This document shows, in pieces, positions 54,546 to 64,000 of a stretch of 64,000 nt of DNA (positions within the stretch are counted from its first letter, which is position 1; every line of letters begins with the position of its first letter). The DNA comes from Archivesica marissinica. Lineage: Eukaryota > Mollusca > Bivalvia > Venerida > Vesicomyidae. The notes under the pieces were generated by a model, which saw only the letters and a program-made list of their open reading frames with translations, was not told where the DNA came from and did not search any database. The stretch covers positions 43,865,516-43,929,515 of the forward strand of contig CM026403.1 in NCBI GenBank assembly GCA_014843695.1. The letters are read 5' to 3'. A program made the translations under genes and the position numbers.

Positions 54546-57500
54546 GATTTTCTGTACTACTCTGTACTGTCACTTGAACAAGCATTGTAAGAGAGGATTA
54601 CAACTCTGTACTGTCACTTGAACAAGCATTGTAAGAGGATTACAACTATGTACCGTCACTTGAACAAGCATTGTAAGAGGATTACAACTGTGTACCGTCA
54701 CTTGAACAAGCATTGTAAGAGAGGATTACAACTGTGTACCGTCACTTGAACAAGCATTGTAAGAGAGGATTACAAATGTGTACCGTCACTTGAACAAGCA
54801 TTGTAAGAGAGGATTACAACTGTGTACCGTCACTTGAACAAGCATTGTAAGAGAGGATTACAACTGTGTACCGTCACTTGAACACACATTGTAAGAGAGG
54901 ATTACAACTGTGCACCGTCATTTGAACAAGCATTGTAAGAGAGGATTACAACTGTGTACCGTCACTTGAACAAGCATTGTAATCACTTGAACAAGCATTG
55001 TAAGAGGATTACAACTGTGTACCGTCACTTGAACAAGCATTGTAAGAGAGGATTACAACTCTGTACCGTGACTTGAACACGCATTGTAAGAGAGGATTAC
55101 AACTGTGTACTGTCATTTGAACAAGCATTGTAAGAGGATTACATCTCTGTATCGTCACTTGAACAAGCATTGTAAGAGGATTACAACTGTGTACCGTCAC
55201 TTGAACAAGCATTGTAAGAGAGGATTACAACTATGTACTGTCACTTGAACAAGCATTGTAAGAGGATTACAACTCTGTACCGTCACTTGAACACACATTG
55301 TAAGAGAGGATTAAAACTGTGTACTGTCACTTGAACAAGCATTGTAAGAGGATTACCACTGTGCACCGTCACTTGAACAAGCATTGTAAGATGATTACAA
55401 CTGTGTACCGTCACTTGAACAAGCATTGTAGGAGAGGATTACAACTCTCTACCGTCACTTGAACAAGCATTGTAAGAGAGGATTACAACTATGTACTGTC
55501 ACTTGAACAAGCATTGTAAGAGGATTACAACTCTGTACCGTCACTTGAACACACATTGTAAGAGAGGAGTAAAACTGTGTACTGTCACTTGAACAAGCAT
55601 TGTAAGAGGATTACAACTCTGTACCTTCACTTGAACACACATTGTAAGAGAGGATTAAAACTGTGTACTGTCACTTGAACAAGCATTGTAAGAGAGGATT
55701 ACAACTGTGCACCGTCATTTGAACAAGCATTGTAAGAGAGGATTACAACTGTGTACCGTCACTTGAACAAGCATTGTAAGAGGATTACAACTCTGTACCG
55801 TCACTTGAACAAGCATTGTAAGAGGATTACAACTCTGTACCGTCACTTGAACAAGCATTGTAAGAGGATTACAACTCTGTACCGTCACTTGAACAAGCAT
55901 TGTAAGAGGATTACAACTCTGTAACGTCACTTGAACAAGCATTGTAAGAGGATTACAACTGTGTACCTTCACTTGAACAAGCATTGTAAGAGAGGATTAC
56001 AACTGTGTACCGTCACTTGAACACACATTGTAAGAGAGGATTACAACTGTGTACCGTCACTTGAACAAGCATTGTAAGAGAGGATTACAACTGTGTGCTA
56101 TCACTTGAACAAGCATTGTAAGAGAGGATTACAAATGTGTACCGTCACTTGAACAAGCATTGTAAGAGGATTACAACTGTGTACCGTCACTTGAACACAC
56201 ATTGTAAGAGAGGATTACAACTGTGTACCGTCACTTGAACACACATTGTAAGAGAGGATTAAAACTGTGTACTGTCACTTGAACAAGCATTGTAAGAGGA
56301 TTACAACTCTGTACCGTCACTTGAACACACATTGTAAGAGAGGATTAAAACTGTGTACTGTCACTTGAACAAGCATTGTAAGAGAGGATTACAACTGTGT
56401 ACCGTCAATTGAACAAGCATTGTAAGAGAGGATTACAACTCTGTACCATCACTTGAACAGGCATTGTAAGATAGGATTACAACTCTGTACCGTCACTTGA
56501 ACAAGCATTGTAAGAGAGGATAACAACTCTCTACCGTCACTTGAACACACATTGTAAGAGAGGATTAAAACTGTGTACTGTCACTTGAACAAGCATTGTA
56601 AGAGAGGATTACAACTATGTACTGTCACTTGAACAAGCATTGAAAGAGGATTACAACTCTGTACCGTCACTTGAACACACATTGTAAGAGAGGATTAAAA
56701 CTGTGTACTGTCACTTGAACAAGCATTGTAAGAGGATTACAACTCTGTACCGTCACTTGAACACACATTGTAAGAGAGGATTAAAACTGTGTACTGTCAC
56801 TTGAACAAGCATTGTAAGAGAGGATTACAACTGTGCACCGTCATTTGAACAAGCATTGTAAGAGAGGATTACAACTGTGTACCGTCACTTGAACAAGCAT
56901 TGTAAGAGAGGATTACAACTGTGTACCGTCACTTGAACAAGCATTGTAAGAGAGGATTACAACTCTGTACCGTGACTTGAACACGCATTGTAAGAGAGGA
57001 TTACAACTGTGTACTGTCATTTGAACAAGCATTGTAAGAGGATTACATCTCTGTACCGTCACTTGAACAAGCACTGTAAGAGGATTACAACTGTGTACCG
57101 TCACTTGAACAAGCATTGTAAGAGAGGATTACAACTATGTACTGTCACTTGAACAAGCATTGTAAGAGGATTACAACTCTGTACCGTCACTTGAACACAC
57201 ATTGTAAGAGAGGATTAAAACTGTGTACTGTCACTTGAACAAGCATTGTAAGAGGATTACAACTCTGTACCGTCACTTGAACACACATTGTAAGAGAGGA
57301 TTAAAACTGTGTACTGTCACTTGAACAAGCATTGTAAGAGAGGATTACAACTGTGTACCGTCACTTGAACAAGCATTGTAAGAGAGGATTACAACTGTGT
57401 ACCGTCACTTGAACAAGCATTGTAAGAGGATTACAACTCTGTACCGTCACTTGAACAAGCATTGTAAGAGGATTACAACTGTGTACTGTCACTTGAACAA

Positions 57501-59830
57501 GCATTGTAAGAGGATTACAACTCTGTACCGTCACTTGAACAAGCATTGTAAGAGAGGATTACAACTGTGTACTGTCACTTGAACAAGCATTGTAAGAGGA
57601 TTACAACTGTGTACCGTCACTTGAACAAGCATTGTAAGAGAGGATTACAACTCTGTACCGTCACTTGAACAAGCATTGTAAGAGAGGATTACAACTGTGT
57701 ACTGTCACTTGAACAAGCATTGTAAGAGAGGATTACAACTGTGTACTGTCACTTGAACAAGCATTGTAAGAGGATTACAACTGTGTACCGTCACTTGAAC
57801 AAGCATTGTAAGAGGATTACAACTCTGTACCGTCACTTGAACAAGCATTGTAAGAGAGGATTACAACTGTGTACTGTCATTTGAACAAGCATTGTAAGAG
57901 GATTACAACTCTGTACCGTCACTTGAACAAGCATTGTAAGAGGATTACAACTGTGTACCGTCACTTGAACAAGCATTGTAAGAGGATTACAACTGTGTAC
58001 CGTCACTTGAACAAGCATTGTAAGAGAGGATTACAACTGTGTACCGTCACTTGAACAAGCATTGTAAGAGAGGATTACAACTGTGTACCGTCACTTGAAC
58101 AAGCATTGTAAGAGGATTACAACTGTGTACCGTCACTTGAACAAGCATTGTAAGAGAGGATTACAACTGTGTACTGTCACTTGAACAAGCATTGTAAGAG
58201 GATTACAACTGTGTACCGTCACTTGAACAAGCATTGTAAGAGGATTACAACTGTGTACCGTCACTTGAACAAGCATTGTAAGAGAGGATTACAACTGTGT
58301 ACCGTCACTTGAACAAGCATTGTAAGAGAGGATTACAACTGTGTACCGTCACTTGAACAAGCATTGTAAGAGAGGATTACAACTGTGTACCGTCACTTGA
58401 ACAAGCATTGTAAGAGAGGATTACAACTGTGTACCGTCACTTGAACAAGCATTGTAAGAGAGGATTACAACTCTCTACCGTCACTTGAACAAGCATTGTA
58501 AGAGAGGATTACAACTCTCTACCGTCACTTGAACAAGCATTGTAAGAGAGGATTACAACTCTCTACCGTCACTTGAACAAGCATTGTAAGAGAGGATTAC
58601 AACTCTCTACCGTCACTTGAACAAGCATTGTAACAGAGGATTAAAACTCTGTACTGTCACTTGCACAAGCATGGTAAGAGAGGATTACAACTGTGTGCTG
58701 TCATTTGAACAAGCATTGTAAGAGGATTACAACTCTGTACCTTCACTTGAACAAGCATTGTAAGAGAGGATTAAAACTCTGTACTGTCACTTGAACAAGC
58801 ATTGTAAGAGAGGATTACAACTCTCTACCGTCACTTGAACAAGCATTGTAAGATAGGATTAAAACTCTGTACTGTCACTTGCACAAGCATGGTAAGAGAG
58901 GATTACAACTGTGTGCTGTCATTTGAACAAGCATTGTAAGAGGATTACAACTGTGTACCGTCACTTGAACAAGCATTGTAAGAGGATTACAACTGTGTAC
59001 TGTCACTTGAACAAGCATTGTAAGAGAGGATTACAACTGTGTACTGTCACTTGAACAAGCATTGTAAGAGGATTACAACTCTGTACCGTCACTTGAACAA
59101 GCATTGTAAGAGAGGATTACAACTGTGTACCGTCACTTGAACAAGCATTGTAAGAGGATTACAACTGTGTACCGTCACTTGAACAAGCATTGTAAGAGGA
59201 TTACAACTGTGTACTGTCACTTGAACAAGCATTGTAAGAGGATTACAACTGTGTACTGTCACTTGAACAAGCATTGTAAGAGGATTACAACTGTGTACCG
59301 TCACTTGAACAAGCATTGTAAGAGGATTACAACTGTGTACCGTCACTTGAACAAGCATTGTAAGAGAGGATTACAACTTGTACTGTCACTTGAACAAGCA
59401 TTGTAAGAGGATTACAACTGTGTACTGTCACTTGAACAAGCATTGTAAGAGGATTACAACTGTGTACTGTCACTTGAACAAGCATTGTAAGAGGATTACA
59501 ACTGTGTACTGTCACTTGAACAAGCATTGTAAGAGAGGATTACAACTGTGTACTGTCACTTGAACAAGCATTGTAAGAGAGGATTACAACTGTGTACTGT
59601 CACTTGAACAAGCATTGTAAGAGAGGATTACAACTGTGTACCGTCACTTGAACAAGCATTGTAAGAGAGGATTACAACTGTGTACTGTCACTTGAACAAG
59701 CATTGTAAGAGAGGATTACAACTGTGTACTGTCACTTGAACAAACATTGTAAGAGGGGATTACAACTGTGTACCGTCACTTGAATATGCATTGTAAGAGA
59801 GGATTACAACTGTGTACTGTTAATTGAAAC
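54546..59830. repeat. 5.3 kb satellite, 42/44-bp unit, about 120 copies
   Basis: The unit is TACCGTCACTTGAACAAGCA, TTGTAAGAGGATTACAACTG, TG, with a two-base AG length variant (GTAAGAGG, 42 bp; GTAAGAGAGG, 44 bp). Other variants are ACC/ACT, CTGTG/CTCTG, AAGCATTG/ACACATTG and TTACAAC/TTAAAAC. Runs of identical variants show local homogenisation, for example 58440-58620 (CTCTCT type) and 59130-59520 (42-bp type). The order of variants near 54900-55260 is repeated near 56820-57180, a block duplication of about 1.9 kb. The unit is open in one frame on each strand, which yields artefactual ORFs. Confidence 0.97.
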
Positions 59831-60059
59831 ATTTTAGTGAGGTGAATTGTGTTGCAATATGCAATACATGACTGCAATATAACCATGCAAAATATATTTT
59901 TCTGTGATGCTGGTTTTGAAGCTTTTGATAGATACTCGAAGCAGTTACAAGCTTGTTTCAATTAAACAACTCTATCGGCTAAGGAAAAAACCAAATGTAA
60001 CAATTTCCTACCCACACTAAAGGACAGATATATCATAATGAAGTATTAACACAAATAAA
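59831..60059. other. No recognisable feature
   Basis: Flank of the satellite with no supported ORF or repeat. Confidence 0.4.
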
Positions 60060-60600
60060 GGGAGGTAAGTGTATAAGTTTAACAGAGCAAACAGGGAAAC
60101 TATTAAAGACGACTAGTAACATTTCAGAACAAATACAAGACAAAGTGGGAAGTAACCCTCGGTCGGTTAAAAATACTGTTAACATTGAAGAACTGTGGCC
60201 TATCTTCAAAAATAACATCCATAAAACTATTGAAAAATCTGTTCCATCTAAAATGCATAAGAATAAACGAAGCTACATTAGGTAAATGTAGACAAAAAAG
60301 GCAAGCTCGACTACACAACAGGCGAAAAGGACGGGAAACTGGGCTAAATTCAAGCAATACCAAACGGAGTGTAAGCGTGAAATGTGAAAGGCCGAATGCG
60401 AACATGTCAATCAAGTTGTAGAATAAGGGATGAACAAGAAAATTCCAAAGCCACTGTTGAATTATATTAAGTCGAACAAACAGGAGAACACTGTAACTGC
60501 ACCTTTGAAAAGGAAAGGAAACATATATTCAGATGCGAAAAATAGTGACATGACATGTGATTTAGATGTTGCAAATAGCTCGACTCAGTCACATGACTAA
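60060..60600 (+). pseudogene. LINE fragment, endonuclease-RT linker region
   Basis: Broken + strand frames read EELWPIFKNNIHKTIEKSVP then SKMHKNKRSYIR, then KRQARLHNRRKG, WAKFKQYQTECKREM, and KIPKPLLNYIKSNKQENTVT with APLKRKGNIYSDAKNSD. This succession is the linker between endonuclease and RT in CR1/jockey-type elements: a helix with W..F...I...I....P, a basic stretch, then P..(L/F)..Y(I/V)...R/K. Four or more frame breaks occur. RT is not present downstream. Confidence 0.72.
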
Positions 60601-61409
60601 TCTTCATTGCGGTCAATACAAGACCTCAGAACTATCTTACGTAACGCTCTGTTTGGGCTCATGCTGCAAAGTTGCATATTGTTTACAGCACTCACATATT
60701 CAAACCATACTGCTAGGCAACTAACCAAACTGTAAATTGAAAATGAGCCCCTCATTGGCAGCAGTTTGGTGTGCACTTTTCAACTAACACAACTCTTTAT
60801 ATGGTCCTTCAGGTCAGACAGCGCCATTGAAATCTCCATAGGTCATCATTATAACTTACAGTGTCATTATCTATTCCCCGAATCTAATTTGGCACAACAT
60901 ATTGTATGCCCCCCTTGCGATTATTTGTTTCAGACATGCCACCCCAAGTTCTCTGTGCGTAGTGTATATTATTACTTAGAACTATGATTACATGTGACCA
61001 ACAAACACGCTCTATTATTTAAAGAAATGCCCACATTATACTGAAAATATACAGTATTATCATTTACAAGTAATAAATCCCAAACAGTGTGCACTGTTAT
61101 TGGTTGATAACTGCATGTACCCTAACCCAACCGACAGTGTTAACGTTGAAGAGATACCAACTCTAGCTAGGAGCATGATGCTACCGGGTTTGATGGGAAG
61201 CCGTCCTTGCCCTATTTTGCTATTAATTAAAGTGGGATTTACATGGGGAATTCACAAGGCCGTAGAATGGAGTGAAGTGGCCGCCTGTATCCTAATTTGT
61301 ATCGCCTGGACGTAGGGTATTAACATAAACGCAAGATCATGTACATGTGCTATTTATTACAATTATTTCTGAAAACAACCAATCTCAACAAAGCTTCGCG
61401 TACAGTATA
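60601..61409. other. Non-coding sequence
   Basis: Short ORFs (at most 73 codons) without recognised motifs, and no repeats that I can support. Confidence 0.4.
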
Positions 61410-61500
61410 GAGTGGGCTCCGTGACCGAGTGGCTAAGCTCATTAGGCTGACATCATGTGTCCCTCAACGTTGTTGGTTGGAATTCCACTGTGTTGGCGAA
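61410..61500 (+). mobile_element. SINE head fragment (tRNA-like)
   Basis: GGCTCCGTGACCGAGTGGCT has a box A. TTGGTTGGAATTCCACTGTG about 55 bases on stands where box B should be, with two changes from GGTTCGAATCC. It resembles families A and D but is decayed, and no body is recognised. Confidence 0.6.
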
Positions 61501-63153
61501 TTATTTCATTTGGTTTAAACATATTTATTCATTCATAATGTACAGTACATTACATATTGTATACAGAATGAGAATGGATTGAATCGAAAGCTTAATGCTT
61601 ATTGGTAGTACCTCCATATTAGTATTTCATTTGTGGAAGCAACCCAGCTGGTTTGTGGAACATCGGTTGTTTAACCCGGGTGTATGGCCGTGTCTGGAAT
61701 ACTGATCTGCCTTTCTCCACCAACACCAGTCCATGAGTCACCACATGACTTAACCTGTGAGTGCGAATTAAACCCCAATAACAAATGTTCAAACAAACAT
61801 ATTTCTTTCTCAACAAGAAACGGACCACGGCTGACATATAGAATGTCTTCCCTATCCACCTCTCTGACCCGGTCAACGGTCAGTCGAAACGGCCAAAATA
61901 CGACCAATATATCTCTGAGAAACGGTCATTTTCATTGAGAAACGGCCATTTTCGCAGATTAAATAAACACATTATCTACACCGGAAACTGTTGAAAACGA
62001 AAGTAGATTATGCAAATTACCCTGACATTGTATTGCTTCAATAAAACAGGACTTGCGGTCGGCAGATTATCTGCTCAATTACTGTATCAACCGCCAATGT
62101 TTCTTTTCTTCAATGGATCAACAGATTTACACTACTTTAAACCCGAGATCTCATTGATACATTGAAAGAAAAGAAAAATTTCTTTTCACATGTTGATTCG
62201 CTGGTTCCTAAATCAATGATGCATCAATTCGGCGTTGTATAATAAGCGTGGTAACATTAACACTACATTGTATGTAAACAAATGGCCGTTTATGAGCAGA
62301 AATGGCTTGTTTGAAGGTTTTTGAGAAAAACGTTATCATTATTGCCTTCGTTAATCGATACCTTTATTTTATTCATGTTCCAGGATTGAAATTAGTAGCA
62401 CTATGGGTAATTATAGCGTCTTGAGGCCTGATTTCATTTGTTCCTTCTATTAATTGTTAGCTACTGCAAATCTAGAAATGATAACATATTGGTTGTTATT
62501 GCAAATCTTCAAAAAATACGAAAGTGCAGACACTCGGGTAAAATAATATACAGCATCGATTATAGCTCCAGGAAAGTGGCAAAAGAGTTTAAACCCAGAA
62601 GGACCCAGATACAGTCATGGAGAACTAAGACAATAACATGTGAATACACAACACAAATGTATACAACATAAATATAAAGATTTAGTCGTCAAGTTGGGCG
62701 ATCAACGTTAGACATGTTTGTCTGATGTGAGTTCCCTCCGTTAAAAGGTCACATTCAGTAAGCAGCCAAAAATGGCCTGTCCCTCACTGGCTGCTTAATG
62801 GAAGTTTTACTGTAGTCACCTCCCCTGAAAAAGTGTGCAACCATTAAAGATACCCCCAACCTACCTTCAAATCTCACAAAAAACTATTCAAATGTCATAT
62901 TTCATATTCTGTTACTTTGCATAGGATATTAACTGTAATATTGACGGACAATGAAATGCTTGGATCTTCCAACTGTCCATGTGAACAAATTATTGCATAC
63001 CCCCCACACATTTCGTTTAAGTGATAAATACATTATTTTCATGTGGTATTGTTGATATCTCACTAATACATTTCTTAGCTAGCAAGCATTCAATTTTCCT
63101 ATGTACAAATGATCGGTTATCTAGGGGGCGATTTATTATAGTTCAAGACCGCA
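61501..63153. other. Non-coding sequence with unsupported ORFs
   Basis: The 84-codon ORF at 61684-61938 (+) has a Cys-containing stretch (HDLTCECELNPNNKCSNKH) and overlaps a minus-strand ORF of similar length. Neither is recognised. The end of the + strand ORF overlaps short repeats of GAAACGG(T/C)CATTTTC near 61915-61955. Confidence 0.35.
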
Positions 63154-63555
63154 TTGCTTGACACAAGAGTTAAAAGGTATAATTGTTCCACTACCATTTT
63201 GAATGGTACATATTTAAATGGTAATTTGTATTTATTCTCTGCAACATATATCTGTTTATCCGTGTCTCCAAAACTATTGCTCAGATATCCCAAAGAGGAC
63301 GTGATTACATGCCCTCATGCCGTGTTTGCATCACAACTGTCGAGCTATCATATGTTACATGCGTGTATGTACACGCACATGCATTGTCACCTGCATCAGT
63401 TGGTATTCAATAAAACTGTGTATCAATACAACCGGAGGGTCGCCATACGACCATACACCATACTGTGCGACCACAAAAACAACATACAATATACACTCAT
63501 CAATTGTATGCACATATATATTAGAAATGTAGAGCCCATATACAATGCATGTTGA
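63154..63555 (+). CDS. Hypothetical 133-codon ORF
   Basis: The frame is rich in His, Tyr, Cys and Met with an uncharged middle (NLYLFSATYICLSVSPKLLL). No motif, repeat or splice context supports it. It may be chance in AT-rich DNA. Confidence 0.15.
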   Translation: MLDTRVKRYNCSTTILNGTYLNGNLYLFSATYICLSVSPKLLLRYPKEDVITCPHAVFASQLSSYHMLHACMYTHMHCHLHQLVFNKTVYQYNRRVAIRPYTILCDHKNNIQYTLINCMHIYIRNVEPIYNAC

Positions 63556-64000
63556 ATCATATATAGATATCTGCTGCTGCGTGCACCTTAGGTGTTATTT
63601 TAATTATCAAATTAATTGCATTAAACCAAAGTTTAAACTACAAGCCGTATATGTGATTCATGATACGTTATGACAATTACATGTTTGTTTACAACCAACC
63701 CATGTTAAGCAGGCATTAAAAGAAAATGGAAAGATAGACAGAAGGTTTCTATTAAATGATATAGACATATTATTGTCAAAATGAATAATCAGTGGTATGA
63801 AGGCAGTAGCTGCCACATAATAGTGGTTGTTGCAATGTCATTGATTGTGAATATATGTGAAGATGACCATTAACACATGTTAATATAAACTTGTTTTGAG
63901 GGCTAAATGTGTAACTGTAATACGTATCATCTTGCTAAATGCACTGTCATACAAACGATACACATCCACCATTCAGGTCTGCCGAAGCTAATTATTCATT
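63556..64000. other. No recognisable feature
   Basis: AT-rich end of the window without supported ORFs or repeats. Confidence 0.4.

Noticed and set aside
54546..59830. CRISPR-like or coding repeat array
   Set aside because: It is a plain tandem satellite with no spacers. The ORFs merely follow the 42-bp periodicity.

Overview
This is a eukaryotic, AT-rich, intron- and repeat-dominated window, most likely from a lophotrochozoan animal and, by the look of its repeats, a mollusc. The case for that is indirect: several tRNA-derived SINE families, non-LTR elements with (ACTC)n, (GAA)n, (GACTT)n or (TTA)n tails, Polinton, PIF/Harbinger, hAT and Tc1/mariner relics, and kilobase-scale minisatellites. 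No bacterial operon, rRNA gene or CRISPR array is visible. Family names are given from memory of the families, without database searches.

Host coding sequence is scarce. The best candidate is a small GTPase of the Rab/Ras type on the + strand. A P-loop exon at 3623-3755 ends in a GTAAGT donor. Two short phase-compatible exon candidates follow at 14920-14980 and 33915-33957, so the introns would be about 11 and 19 kb and filled with repeats. A possible LDL-receptor-like (YWTD) exon lies on the minus strand at 24737-24928, with a decayed relative near 15070-15320.

Layout. 1-10 kb: a dispersed repeat pair, a 170-base T tract, a 29-31 bp minisatellite, a Cys-rich ORF, a PIF/Harbinger remnant with clear terminal inverted repeats, a MITE and a 42 bp minisatellite. 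10.6-13.4 kb: a broken Polinton-type integrase, then a 5'-truncated non-LTR element with a 609-codon RT/RNase H ORF. 13.7-20.6 kb: MITEs, SINEs, foldbacks and a 1.1 kb (TG)-rich tract. 20.8-23.5 kb: a decayed L1/Tx1-like element. 24.9-27 kb: a 48 bp satellite and a 0.31 kb tandem duplication. 27.6-36.8 kb: a SINE split by a hAT MITE with perfect 8-bp target duplications, further SINEs and foldbacks, a hAT/ZMYM1-like fragment, and a CR1-like LINE split by another LINE.

37.9-45 kb: a decayed transposon-associated gene runs directly into a 3.6 kb, 49-bp satellite whose unit resembles the end of that gene. An apparently intact Tc1/mariner (DD34E) element sits inside the array. 45-49.3 kb: a LINE on the minus strand carrying a SINE, then a TIR element carrying another LINE with 8-bp target duplications. 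49.7-51.6 kb: an LTR-like 0.52 kb direct repeat pair. 51.6-54.5 kb: a Ty3/gypsy-type remnant cut off by a 5.3 kb array of 42/44-bp units (54.5-59.8 kb). 59.8-64 kb: a LINE fragment, a SINE head and mostly featureless sequence.

The window is therefore a layered record of insertions. Target-site duplications and reading-frame continuity give the order of several events. The most unusual point is the apparent birth of a satellite from coding sequence, followed by a recent DNA-transposon insertion into it.
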